The position numbers and the translations under genes are program-made. A stretch of DNA of 64,000 nt from assembly GCA_040752215.1 (NCBI GenBank), contig JBFMEX010000007.1, forward strand, positions 1-64,000, written 5' to 3'. The DNA is from JBFMEX01 sp040752215 (GTDB taxonomy: Bacteria; Pseudomonadota; Alphaproteobacteria; Rhizobiales; Hyphomicrobiaceae). The notes under the pieces were generated by a model that searched no databases, had not been told where the DNA came from, and was given only the letters and a program-made list of their open reading frames with translations. This document shows, piece by piece, positions 8,896 to 17,046 of the stretch; within the stretch, counting starts at the first letter, position 1; every line of letters begins with the position of its first letter.

Positions 8896-9432
8896 ATGCT
8901 GGTCAAGGGGATGACGGCGAGCGAGGTGCAGGTACGCGCGGCGACCGCCACGGATCAAGACGCCATCTGGGCGATCCTCGAGCCCGTGATCCGCGCCGGC
9001 GAGACTTACGCGCTCGACCGACAACTCGACCGGCGGGCGGCGCTCGGCTACTGGCTGGCGCCGGCCCATTCCGCCTTCGTCGCCGAGCAGGACGGGCGCA
9101 TCGTCGGCACCTATTATTTGCGGGCCAATCAGGCCGGCGGCGGCGACCACGTCGCCAACTGCGGCTACGTCACTGCCCGTGGCGCGGAAGGCCGCGGCAT
9201 CGCTCGCGCCATGGCATTGCACTCGCTGGCCGAGGCCCGCCAGCGCGGCTTCACCGCCATGCAGTTCAACCTCGTCGTGGCAGCCAACGAGCGCGCGATA
9301 GCCCTGTGGCGGAGCCTCGGCTTCGCGATCGTCGGCCGCCTGCCTTCCGCCTTCCGCCATCCGCGCCTCGGACTGGTCGATGCGCTGGTCATGCACCGGC
9401 TTCTCGAGCCGCCGGCCGGGGACGGCGGTTGA
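8896..9432 (+). CDS. GNAT-family N-acetyltransferase
   Basis: Acetyl-CoA-dependent acetyltransferase of 178 residues. The acetyl-CoA loop is GRGIARAM, preceded by the beta-strand ANCGYVTA and followed by the typical C-terminal LWRSLGFAIVGRLPSAF stretch. That arrangement matches the L-amino-acid or phosphinothricin-type branch of the family. The start is uncertain: GTG 8890, ATG 8896 and ATG 8911 are all in frame behind an AGGGG at 8881. It runs divergently from panC. Substrate unknown. Confidence 0.82.
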   Translation: MLVKGMTASEVQVRAATATDQDAIWAILEPVIRAGETYALDRQLDRRAALGYWLAPAHSAFVAEQDGRIVGTYYLRANQAGGGDHVANCGYVTARGAEGRGIARAMALHSLAEARQRGFTAMQFNLVVAANERAIALWRSLGFAIVGRLPSAFRHPRLGLVDALVMHRLLEPPAGDGG

Positions 9433-9514
9433 GCAGCCGCATCGGCCGGATTTTGCTAGGATGTCGCTGCCCGCGAATCGCAAGTGCGCGTCGGGCGGCC
9501 AGAGGTGGGCAAAC

Positions 9515-12500
9515 GTGGCGGTGAATCGGACGCGGATCTTTGTCGACGAGGCGGAAACGGAAACGCGCCCCGAGACGCCCTCGCGCGAGGAGATTTCCGC
9601 CTACCACCTGATCGACGAGCACCGCCTCGTCGGCGGCTTGATCGAGCGCGCGGTCTACACCGCCGACGAGCGCCGGCGCGCCGGCGAGATCGCGACCAGG
9701 CTCGTGCTCGATGCCCGCGCGCGGCGCCACGACCTCGCCGGCGTTGATGCGTTCATGCGCGAGTACGGTCTTTCCAGCGAGGAGGGCGTGGTGCTGATGT
9801 GCCTCGCCGAGGCGCTGCTGCGCATTCCCGATTCCGAGACCGCCGACGCGCTGATCGCGGAAAAGCTCGCCGGCGGCCGCTGGGAGGATCACCTCGGCCA
9901 TTCCGACAGCGCCTTCGTCAACGCCTCGACCTGGGGCCTGCTGCTCACCGGCCGGCTGGTGCGCTTGAAGAGCGCCAAGGGCGGCTCGCCGCTCGACATC
10001 GTCAAACGCCTGGTCGCGCGCTCGGGCGAGCCGGTGATCCGCCAGGCGGTGCGCCGCGCGGTGGCGATCCTCGGCCAGCAGTTCGTGATGGGGCGCACCA
10101 TCCGCGATGCGCTCGCCCGTACCCGCAGCCTGGAGGCGAAGGGCTATCGCATCTCCTACGACATGCTCGGCGAGGCGGCCCGCACTGAGGAGGACGCCGA
10201 GCGCTTTTTCCAGAGCTACATGGAGGCGATCGAGGTGGTCGGCGAGGCGGCTGGCCCGCTCGGCTCGGCGCATGTGGACGCGCTCTTCGGGCGCCCCGCG
10301 ATCTCGATCAAGCTCTCCGCGCTCCACCCGCGCTTCGAGGCCGGCAAGGAGGGGCGCCTCGCCAAGGAGCTGCTGCCGCGGGTCATGACCATCCTGCGTG
10401 CGGCGGAGGCGCGCGCCATCCCCGTGGCCATCGATGCCGAGGAGCAGGACCGGCTCGAGCCGACGCTTGCCGTGCTCGCCGCCGCGTTCGCGCATCCGGC
10501 GATCGCCCGCTGGAACGGGCTCGGCATCGCCGTGCAGGCCTATTCCAAGCGCGCCATCCCGGTGCTGCGCTGGCTGAGGCGCATGGCCGACCTGACGGGC
10601 AAGCGCATTCCCGTGCGGCTCGTCAAGGGCGCCTACTGGGACAGCGAGATCAAGTGGGCACAGGAGCGCGGCCTCGCCGACTATCCCGTCTTCACCAGCA
10701 AGCTCAATACCGACGTCTCGTTCCTCGCTTGCGCGCGGTTTCTGCTCGCCGACCCGCGCGCGTTCTATCCCGCCTTCGCCACCCACAATGCCTACGCGAT
10801 CGCGCTGACCCACGTCGCCGGCGGCAACGCCGCGTTCGAGCTGCAGCGCCTGCACGGCATGGGCGAGGCGCTCTATGCGGGTGTCGTCGGCGCGGGCGGG
10901 CTCGGCCGGCCGTGCCGCATCTACGCTCCCGTCGGCAGCCACGAGGATCTGCTCGGCTACCTCGTCCGCCGCCTGCTCGAGAACGGCGCCAACACCTCGT
11001 TCGTCAATCGGCTCGCCGACGAGGAGACCCCGGTCGCCGACATCGTCCGCGATCCGGTCGAGGCGGCGGAGCAGGCGCGCGTGCGGCCTGCCGACGCGGC
11101 CGGACCTGCCATCGCGCGCCCGCGCGACATCTACCTTCCCGAGCGCAAGGCGAGCGCCGGGGTCGCGCTCGCCGAACCGGCGGTGCGCGCCGGCCTGATG
11201 GACGAGATCGCGCGCGAGCTCGGCGCCACATTCGCCGCCGGCCCGATCGTCGACGGCGTGGCGACGACAGGCGGCGATGCGGCCCGCGTCGTGCGCTGCC
11301 CGCACGATCGCCGCGAGCGCATCGGCACCGTGCGCGCCGCCGAGCCGCGCCACATCGAGGCGGCGCTGGCGAGTGCGACAAGGAGCGCGCACGCCTGGGA
11401 TCGGCTCGGGCCGGATAAGCGCGGCGCGATCCTGGAGCACGCCGCGGACCTCGTCGAGCGCGACAACCCGCGCCTGATGGGCGTGCTGATCCGCGAGGCC
11501 GGCAAGACGGTCGAGGCGGCGCACGCCGAGGTGCGCGAGACGGTCGACTACCTGCGCTACTATGCGGCCGAGGCGCGCCGGCTGCTCGGTGCTCCGGTCA
11601 GTCTCAAGAGCCCGACGGGGGAGGTGAATACGCTGGAGCTTCGCGCACGCGGGCCGGTCGCGGCCATCGCGCCGTGGAACTTCCCGCTCGCGATCTTCAC
11701 CGGTCAGGTCGCCGCCGCGCTCGCCGCCGGCAATCCGGTGCTGGCCAAGCCCGCCGCGGAGACACCCGTCACCGCGTTCCTCGTCACCACGCTGCTCGCC
11801 GAGGCCGGCGTGCCGAAGGGCGTGCTGCACCTTTTGCCCGGCGGCGGCGAGGTCGGGGCCGCGCTGGTGAGCGATCCGCGCGTCAAGGCGGTCGCCTTCA
11901 CCGGCTCGAACGAGACCGCGTGGACCATTCACAAGGCGCTCGCCGACCGGCGCGGACCGATCGTCCCGTTCGTCGCCGAGACCGGCGGCCTCAATGCGAT
12001 GATCGCGGATTCGAGCGCGCTGCCCGAGCAGGTGGTGCGCGACGCGGTGCGCTCGGCGTTCGACAGCGCCGGCCAGCGTTGCTCCGCGGCGCGCGTCCTG
12101 TTCGTGCAGGAGGAGATTGCCGAGCGCGTCGTCGCGATGCTGGCGGGGGCCATTCATGCGCTCGACGTCGGCGACCCGATCGACCCGGCGACCGACATCG
12201 GCCCGCTGATCGACGAGGCGGCGCAGGATGCGGTCGAGGGCCACAAGCTCGCCATGCAGCGCCAGGGCCGGCGCATCGCCGATCCCGATCTGCCGGAGCC
12301 GTGCCGCGTCGGCAGCTACGCGACGCCGGCGGCATACGAGATCGCGAGCCTCGATCTCCTGAAGCGCGAGGTGTTCGGCCCCGTGCTGCATGTGGTGCGC
12401 TATGGCCGCGGCCATCTCGATAAGGTGGTGGCGGCGATCAACGCCTCGGGCTACGGGCTGACGCTCGGTCTGCATAGCCGCATCGCCTCGGTCGCGGATT

Positions 12501-12730
12501 ATGTCGCCGAGCATGCCCGCGTCGGCAATCTCTACGTCAACCGCAACCAGATCGGCGCGGTCGTCGGCGTGCAGCCGTTCGGCGGCGAGGGGCTTTCCGG
12601 CACGGGGCCGAAGGCGGGTGGGCCGGATACCTTGCGCACGTTCCTGATCGAGCGCGTGCGCACCACCGACATCACCGCAACGGGGGGAAACTACGAGCTA
12701 CTGCGCCGCATCGGGCCGGAGCGGGGGTAG
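9515..12730 (+). CDS. putA: bifunctional proline dehydrogenase / L-glutamate gamma-semialdehyde dehydrogenase
   Basis: Oxidises proline to glutamate in two channelled steps: an FAD-dependent PRODH barrel in the first half (FSQ-rich region to about residue 480, with RLVKGAYWD) and an NAD-dependent aldehyde dehydrogenase in the second half. The ALDH catalytic pair is present: Glu822 in AETGG and Cys856 in GQRCSAAR, 34 residues apart as usual. At 1071 residues it is a short-type PutA without the ribbon-helix-helix DNA-binding domain, so it is unlikely to repress its own gene. GTG 9515 follows GAGG by about nine bases; ATG 9461 is an in-frame alternative with poor spacing. Confidence 0.94.
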   Translation: MAVNRTRIFVDEAETETRPETPSREEISAYHLIDEHRLVGGLIERAVYTADERRRAGEIATRLVLDARARRHDLAGVDAFMREYGLSSEEGVVLMCLAEALLRIPDSETADALIAEKLAGGRWEDHLGHSDSAFVNASTWGLLLTGRLVRLKSAKGGSPLDIVKRLVARSGEPVIRQAVRRAVAILGQQFVMGRTIRDALARTRSLEAKGYRISYDMLGEAARTEEDAERFFQSYMEAIEVVGEAAGPLGSAHVDALFGRPAISIKLSALHPRFEAGKEGRLAKELLPRVMTILRAAEARAIPVAIDAEEQDRLEPTLAVLAAAFAHPAIARWNGLGIAVQAYSKRAIPVLRWLRRMADLTGKRIPVRLVKGAYWDSEIKWAQERGLADYPVFTSKLNTDVSFLACARFLLADPRAFYPAFATHNAYAIALTHVAGGNAAFELQRLHGMGEALYAGVVGAGGLGRPCRIYAPVGSHEDLLGYLVRRLLENGANTSFVNRLADEETPVADIVRDPVEAAEQARVRPADAAGPAIARPRDIYLPERKASAGVALAEPAVRAGLMDEIARELGATFAAGPIVDGVATTGGDAARVVRCPHDRRERIGTVRAAEPRHIEAALASATRSAHAWDRLGPDKRGAILEHAADLVERDNPRLMGVLIREAGKTVEAAHAEVRETVDYLRYYAAEARRLLGAPVSLKSPTGEVNTLELRARGPVAAIAPWNFPLAIFTGQVAAALAAGNPVLAKPAAETPVTAFLVTTLLAEAGVPKGVLHLLPGGGEVGAALVSDPRVKAVAFTGSNETAWTIHKALADRRGPIVPFVAETGGLNAMIADSSALPEQVVRDAVRSAFDSAGQRCSAARVLFVQEEIAERVVAMLAGAIHALDVGDPIDPATDIGPLIDEAAQDAVEGHKLAMQRQGRRIADPDLPEPCRVGSYATPAAYEIASLDLLKREVFGPVLHVVRYGRGHLDKVVAAINASGYGLTLGLHSRIASVADYVAEHARVGNLYVNRNQIGAVVGVQPFGGEGLSGTGPKAGGPDTLRTFLIERVRTTDITATGGNYELLRRIGPERG

Positions 12731-13077
12731 GGGACGGGGCCAAGGATGGCCGTCGCTTTGCGGGATGGATCGAGGGGCGCCGCCTCTCGCGCATCGCTGC
12801 CTATCATCCCGGCCGAGCCCACTTGCGAGCGCCGGGACCCAGGGGCTCTTTTCGCCGACGTCGCGTCCGTGCCGCTGGGTCCCGGCTCTGCGCGTCGACG
12901 CGTTGCGCCGCCGACCACCGACCCCCGTGCAATCGGGATCGTGTCCACGGCAAGTGGGTTCTGGCGCCGAATTTAGTGATGTGTCCCGGGTGTGCGAGGG
13001 GCGCGGAGCCCCTCGCATGCTCTGGCAAGGCCGAGCGGCGCATTGGCGCGCCGCCCTTCGCGTTCCCGCGCCGGCGC
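12731..13077. other. intergenic region with nested inverted repeats
   Basis: This 347-base stretch after putA holds no supported gene. It is dominated by inverted-repeat arms between 12818 and 12958 and could form the putA transcript end, but no U-run-type terminator was seen. Confidence 0.5.
12818..12958. repeat. nested inverted repeats
   Basis: Inner arms GCCGGGACCCAG (12831-12842) and CTGGGTCCCGGC (12875-12886) are perfect 12-base reverse complements with a 32-base spacer. Outer arms CCCACTTGC (12818-12826) and GCAAGTGGG (12950-12958) also match exactly. The arrangement resembles intergenic palindromic elements common in related genomes. Confidence 0.6.
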
Positions 13078-13458
13078 TCAGCCGGGCAGGCGCTGGAGGA
13101 TGAGGTCGATCTTTCCTTCGAGAGAGTCGAGCCGCTTTTCGACGCCGTCGAGCCGCTTCTCGACGCCGTCGAGCCCCTTTTCGACGCCGTCGAGCCGCTT
13201 TTCGACGCCGTCGAGGCGCCTTTCGACGCCGTCGAGGCGCTTATCCACGCCATCGAGGCGCTTCTCCACGCCACCGATGCGCGTTTCGAGCCCGTCGATG
13301 CGCCGCTCGAGCGTCGTGAAGCGCGTGGTGTGCAGCGCCAGCGTCTCGCGGATCGCCGCGAGCTTGGTGTCGACGCCGGCAAAGCGCGCGTCGAGATCCT
13401 CCGGCAGGTGCCCGACGACGTACTCCAGATCGCTGACTCGGCTCTCGATGGTCGGCAT
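13078..13458 (-). CDS. coiled-coil protein with seven-residue repeats
   Basis: A 126-residue soluble protein whose C-terminal half is a run of RLDGVEK-type heptads, with hydrophobic residues at regular a/d positions, so a long parallel coiled coil is expected. The N-terminal part (PTIESRVSDLEYVVG) is also heptad-like but less repetitive. ATG 13458 fits the start of similar proteins; an in-frame GTG at 13614 would add 52 residues. No enzyme motif, signal peptide or membrane segment is visible. The repeat is also nearly exact at DNA level. Function unknown; a scaffolding or oligomerising role is a guess. Confidence 0.65.
   Translation of the reverse strand: MPTIESRVSDLEYVVGHLPEDLDARFAGVDTKLAAIRETLALHTTRFTTLERRIDGLETRIGGVEKRLDGVDKRLDGVERRLDGVEKRLDGVEKGLDGVEKRLDGVEKRLDSLEGKIDLILQRLPG
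13129..13275. repeat. seven tandem 21-bp repeats inside a coding region
   Basis: Seven units of 21 bases with consensus close to GAGCCGCTTTTCGACGCCGTC run head to tail. The leftmost four units are almost identical and the rightmost three more diverged. Because 21 is a multiple of three, gain or loss of a unit keeps the coiled-coil frame and removes or adds one heptad. Confidence 0.85.
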
Positions 13459-13658
13459 TGTCCAGCCTGGTATTCCAATTTCGACGCTTGGTTCCCTATC
13501 GCGCCGCTGCGTGTCGGCCACGATCGTCGGGAGGAGGCGCTTGTCGTGCTCCGAATTCACCAGCGCCAGCCGACCTTCGCCGGCAACACAGCGCTCTATA
13601 AATAATCGTAGCACAATTCGACCGACGGCGGAACGTGGACGAGGTCATCCAGCACCGC

Positions 13659-14237
13659 TCAGAACTCACCCTTGGCGCCGCGGTCGAGGACGGCCTTCAT
13701 GATCTCCTTGACCTTGATTGCCTCGGCCTTCAGCTCCGCGGGCAGCGGCTTGCCGCCGTGGATCATCATGTCCATGTCGAGGGTGTAGATCCACAGCTTG
13801 CCGGTCTTGTCCTCGAGCAGCGAGACGCGGCACGGCAGGTAGGCCGAGAAGGCGTCGGAGTAGTCGATCATCTTGGCCGCGGTCAGCGGGTTGCAGTAAA
13901 GGTAAATCTTGAGCTTGCGCCACTTCTTGCCCTGCATCGCCTCGACCTGGTCGCCCAAGGGCAGCGCGCCGACGTCCTTGATGTTCATCTCGGTGGCTAC
14001 CGACTTGATGGCGGTGTCGACGTCGTCGAAGGAGAGGCCGTCCTTCACCTTCGCCTTCCACACCGTCGCCTCGGCCGGATTGCCGGTCTCCATGAGGCGC
14101 TGGAGCATGCCCGAGTAGACCTCCTTGGCCTTCGGGTCGAAGCCGGAGAATGCCGAGCCGAACTGGACGTAGCCGAAGCCGGCCGCGGCCAGCGCGGCGA
14201 GGCCGATCAAGGCGAGAATGTTCTTGACGAGGTTCAT
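13659..14237 (-). CDS. DUF302 domain-containing membrane-anchored protein
   Basis: A 192-residue protein with a single N-terminal membrane segment (residues 6-22) and a DUF302 fold facing the periplasm. The C-terminal family stretch is recognisable: PCRVSLLED, then LWIYTLDMDMMIHGG and GAKGEF at the very end. DUF302 proteins are often found beside sulfur- and thiol-oxidation or electron-transfer genes, but their activity is not established and no such genes adjoin here. ATG 14237 has a GGAGG site ten bases upstream. It runs divergently from the VWA-like gene with 238 bases between the starts. Confidence 0.8.
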   Translation of the reverse strand: MNLVKNILALIGLAALAAAGFGYVQFGSAFSGFDPKAKEVYSGMLQRLMETGNPAEATVWKAKVKDGLSFDDVDTAIKSVATEMNIKDVGALPLGDQVEAMQGKKWRKLKIYLYCNPLTAAKMIDYSDAFSAYLPCRVSLLEDKTGKLWIYTLDMDMMIHGGKPLPAELKAEAIKVKEIMKAVLDRGAKGEF

Positions 14238-14475
14238 GGGGCCGGTTCCTCCCTGGGCGAATTGGGCGCTGTCGATGTTTTTCCACTATCCTAGACGGTC
14301 GGCGGCCTGCCGCAAGGCGAACATCTCGAAGCGCGAATGTCCCGCTGTCGCAGCGCCCGCGGGCGCTGGTGCGGCAAGTGGGGTGCGCCAGGGGCATTGT
14401 GACAAGCGGCTCAGAAGCCCATGTCTTCCGGAGCCGGCCCGCGAGGCCGGCGATGGGTCGCGGCTGGAGCCGGAG

Positions 14476-15258
14476 ATGAGCGCCGAGGAGAGCAAGAGGA
14501 CGACGATGCGGCCGCCCGCGTCGGCGCCGTCGGAGCTGCCGGTCGAGGCCGGCACGGCCAAGGCGCCCGTCGCCCAGAGTGCGGCCGATGTCGCCGCCTT
14601 TCTGGCCAAGGTCGAGGCGATGTCGCCGCGCCCCGCCGGCGCGCGCGGGCGGCTGGTATTCGCGATGGACGCCACGATGAGCCGCGAGCCGACCTGGGAC
14701 ATGGCGCTCGCCACCCAGGCCGAGATGTTCGAGGCAGTCAAGTCGGTCGGCGGCCTAGACGTGCAGCTCGTCTACTTCCGCGGCGCGGGCGAGTGCCGCG
14801 CCTCGTGTTGGGTCTCGGACCCGGGCTCGCTCGCCCGCCTGATGACGACGGTCTCCTGCCATGGCGGCTACACCCAGATCGGCAAGGTGCTCGGCCACGC
14901 GCGGCGCGAGTGCGAGCGGTGCAAGGTGTCGGCACTGGTCTACGTCGGCGACGCGATGGAGGAGGACATCGACGACTTGTGCGGTCGGGCCGGCGAGCTG
15001 GCGTTGCTCGGCGTGCCGGTGTTCCTGTTTCAGGAGGGACGCGACGCGCGTGCCGAGCGGACGTTCCGAGAGATCGCGCGGCTGACGGGCGGCGCGTGGT
15101 GCCGGTTCGACGAGGGCTCGGCGCGCCAGCTGAAGGAGCTGCTGGCGGCGGTTGCGGTCTATGCTGCCGGCGGGCGTGCCGCGCTGACGATGCTCGCCGA
15201 CGCAGGCACCGGCGGCAAGGGCGCCCAACTTCTGCTGGCGCAGCTCGGGCGGAAATAA
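14476..15258 (+). CDS. VWA-like domain protein with altered MIDAS motif
   Basis: A 260-residue cytoplasmic-looking protein. After a Pro/Ala-rich N-terminus (1-55) comes a Rossmann-type von Willebrand A-like domain. Its metal-ion site reads DATMS (Asp65, Thr67, Ser69) in place of the usual DxSxS; the substitution of Thr for Ser may or may not keep metal binding. A second acidic strand (VYVGDAMEED) follows. GGAG lies six bases before ATG 14476. The stop is five bases before the J-domain gene, so the two are almost certainly one transcript. Function unknown; pairing with a J protein hints at a chaperone-linked role (inference). Confidence 0.7.
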   Translation: MSAEESKRTTMRPPASAPSELPVEAGTAKAPVAQSAADVAAFLAKVEAMSPRPAGARGRLVFAMDATMSREPTWDMALATQAEMFEAVKSVGGLDVQLVYFRGAGECRASCWVSDPGSLARLMTTVSCHGGYTQIGKVLGHARRECERCKVSALVYVGDAMEEDIDDLCGRAGELALLGVPVFLFQEGRDARAERTFREIARLTGGAWCRFDEGSARQLKELLAAVAVYAAGGRAALTMLADAGTGGKGAQLLLAQLGRK

Positions 15259-15263
15259 CGCTC

Positions 15264-15962
15264 ATGCAATACTTCATTCTCGGCCTCGCGGCGCTGGTCA
15301 TCGCCCTCTTCCTGATGCGCGGGCTGGCGAGCGCCAATCCGGCGCGGCTGGCGCAGCAGTTGCGGGTCGCCGGCGGTCTCGTCGCGCTCGGCGGGGCGGG
15401 CGTGCTCGTCGTGCGCGGCATCGCCAGCTACGCGCTGCCGCTGGCGGTGCTCGGGCTATGGCTGCTGGCGGGCGGCTCGCTCGGGTCGATCGGCGGCGCG
15501 CGCCGCAAGTCGCCGGGGCAGACCTCGCGCGTCGTCACCGACTTCCTCGACATGGAGCTCGACCACGACAGTGGCGATATGCGCGGCAAGGTGCTGAAAG
15601 GGATGTTCGCCGGCCGCACGCTCGCGAGCCTGAAGCCGGTGGAGCTGGCGCTGCTGTGGCAGGACTGCCGGCTCGCCGATCCCGCTTCCGCGCAGCTGGT
15701 GGAAGCGTATCTCGACCGCGTGCACCCGAGCTGGCGCGAGGATGTGGCGCGCGGCGAGGCCAGGATGTCGGGTGGCCCCGACGGGCGCATGAGCGCCGAG
15801 GAGGCACGCGAGATTCTGGGGTTGGGGCCGGACGCCGACGAGGACGCGATTCGCCGCGCCCACCGCGAGCTGATCCTGAAGCTGCACCCCGATCGCGGCG
15901 GCTCCACCTATCTCGCCGCCAAGGTCAACGAGGCCAAGGACGTGCTGCTGGGCGGAAGGTGA
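15264..15962 (+). CDS. membrane-anchored J-domain (DnaJ-like) protein
   Basis: A 232-residue protein with two N-terminal membrane segments (about 3-20 and 33-72) and a C-terminal J domain holding the invariant HPD triad (208-210, in LKLHPDRGG). A middle domain (about 90-170) resembles the segment found in alphaproteobacterial relatives of mitochondrial Tim14/Pam18. J proteins stimulate the ATPase of Hsp70 (DnaK); the membrane anchor places that activity at the inner membrane. It directly follows the VWA-like gene with a five-base gap. No CxxC zinc region is present, so it is not a true DnaJ. Confidence 0.82.
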   Translation: MQYFILGLAALVIALFLMRGLASANPARLAQQLRVAGGLVALGGAGVLVVRGIASYALPLAVLGLWLLAGGSLGSIGGARRKSPGQTSRVVTDFLDMELDHDSGDMRGKVLKGMFAGRTLASLKPVELALLWQDCRLADPASAQLVEAYLDRVHPSWREDVARGEARMSGGPDGRMSAEEAREILGLGPDADEDAIRRAHRELILKLHPDRGGSTYLAAKVNEAKDVLLGGR

Positions 15963-16016
15963 AAGGTGGCTGGGACAGACAGTGCCGGACCGATTCCGCC
16001 GCGCGTATCGACAAGG

Positions 16017-16550
16017 CTAGCCGAGCCAAGCCAGCACCTCGCCGGCGTGAGTGTCGGGCGGATGCACGGGGTAGAATGCCTTCTCGATCCGGCCGTCGCG
16101 CGCGAGAAGCGTGAGCCGCTTCAAATACACCGCTCCGCCGGTCGCGAATGTCGGCAGCGCGAGCGCGCGGGCGACCGCGAGATCGGCATCACTCAGCAGC
16201 GCGAACGGCAATGCTAGCCGAATGGCGAATTCGCTCTGGTGCGCCGGGTCCTGCGTGCTGAGGCCGAGCAACGTCACCCCGCGCGCGACGAACTCGGGGA
16301 ACAGCTCGCGAAATCCCTCCGCCTCCGGCGTCGAGCCGTGCGCGCCGGGGATCGCATCCCAATCGGGCGGATTGGCGAGCCCCGGTCGCCCGGTCCAGGT
16401 GTAGGCATAGAGGATCAGGCGACCGGGGACGCGTGCCGGCGAGACGGGCTCGCCGCGCGTCGAGGGGAGCGTGATGTCGGGCAGCGCCCGGCCGGGGAGA
16501 TGACGGGCCGCACCGTCGTCGAGCGGCGCCGGATAGGGCCACGCGCTCAT
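16017..16550 (-). CDS. peroxiredoxin-like protein without cysteine
   Basis: A 177-residue thioredoxin-fold protein closely resembling a group annotated as peroxiredoxins: the framework TGRPG, DWDAIPGA, STQDPAHQSEF and YPVHPPD is intact. In that group the active site reads GCTPQSC; here the same place (residues 72-78) reads GSTPEAE, and the whole protein contains no cysteine at all. It therefore cannot act as a thiol peroxidase. ATG 16550 overlaps the smpB stop by three bases, so the two genes are translationally coupled. It may be a degenerate or repurposed protein; the comparison motif is from memory of the family. Confidence 0.75.
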   Translation of the reverse strand: MSAWPYPAPLDDGAARHLPGRALPDITLPSTRGEPVSPARVPGRLILYAYTWTGRPGLANPPDWDAIPGAHGSTPEAEGFRELFPEFVARGVTLLGLSTQDPAHQSEFAIRLALPFALLSDADLAVARALALPTFATGGAVYLKRLTLLARDGRIEKAFYPVHPPDTHAGEVLAWLG

Positions 16551-17023
16551 CCCTTCTCCCGCATCAGCCGCGCCTTCTCGCGCTGCCAGTCGCGCTTCTT
16601 CTCGTCCTCGCGCTTGTCGTGCAGCTTCTTGCCCTTGACCAGAGCGAGCTTCAGCTTGGCGATGCCGCGCTCGTTGAAATACAGCTCGAGCGGCACCAGC
16701 GTCATGCCCTGGCGGTCGACGGCGATGGCGAGCTTGTGAATCTCGCGCGCCTTGAGTAGCAGCTTGCGCTTGCGTCGCGGCTCGTGCTGGAAGAACGCGC
16801 CGGCACCCGGATACTCGGGGATCGTCGCGTTGATGAGCCACAGCCCGCCGTCCTCGACCGCAGCATAGCTCTCGGCGATGTTGGCCTGCCCGCGGCGCAA
16901 CGATTTCACCTCGGTGCCGAGGAGCGCGATGCCGGCCTCGATCGTATCCGTGATGATGTATTCGAAGCGCGCCTTGCGGTTCTCGGCGACGAGCCGGCGG
17001 CCCGCGTCCCCTTTGGCCGCCAT
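16547..17023 (-). CDS. smpB: SsrA-binding protein (tmRNA partner)
   Basis: Small basic protein of 158 residues that binds tmRNA and delivers it to stalled ribosomes for trans-translation. Hallmarks are GTEVKSLR, ANIAESYA and the conserved LVPLELYFNERGIAKLKLALVKGKK segment, followed by the basic C-terminal tail (KREDEKKRDWQREKARLM) that enters the mRNA channel. ATG 17023 gives the usual length; longer readings add non-conserved residues. It lies 23 bases downstream of dapA and overlaps the peroxiredoxin-like gene. No tmRNA gene was found in the window. Confidence 0.95.
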   Translation of the reverse strand: MAAKGDAGRRLVAENRKARFEYIITDTIEAGIALLGTEVKSLRRGQANIAESYAAVEDGGLWLINATIPEYPGAGAFFQHEPRRKRKLLLKAREIHKLAIAVDRQGMTLVPLELYFNERGIAKLKLALVKGKKLHDKREDEKKRDWQREKARLMREKG

Positions 17024-17046
17024 GGCCTGTCCGCCTTCCCGAAGAG

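Noticed and set aside
9389..12514. 1041-codon open frame on the minus strand
   Set aside because: It lies entirely antisense to putA; its Arg/Ala/Gly-rich translation has no domain pattern and is a high-GC shadow.
13129..13275. Possible CRISPR array (regular 21-bp repeats)
   Set aside because: Repeats are directly adjacent with no spacers and lie in frame inside a coiled-coil gene.
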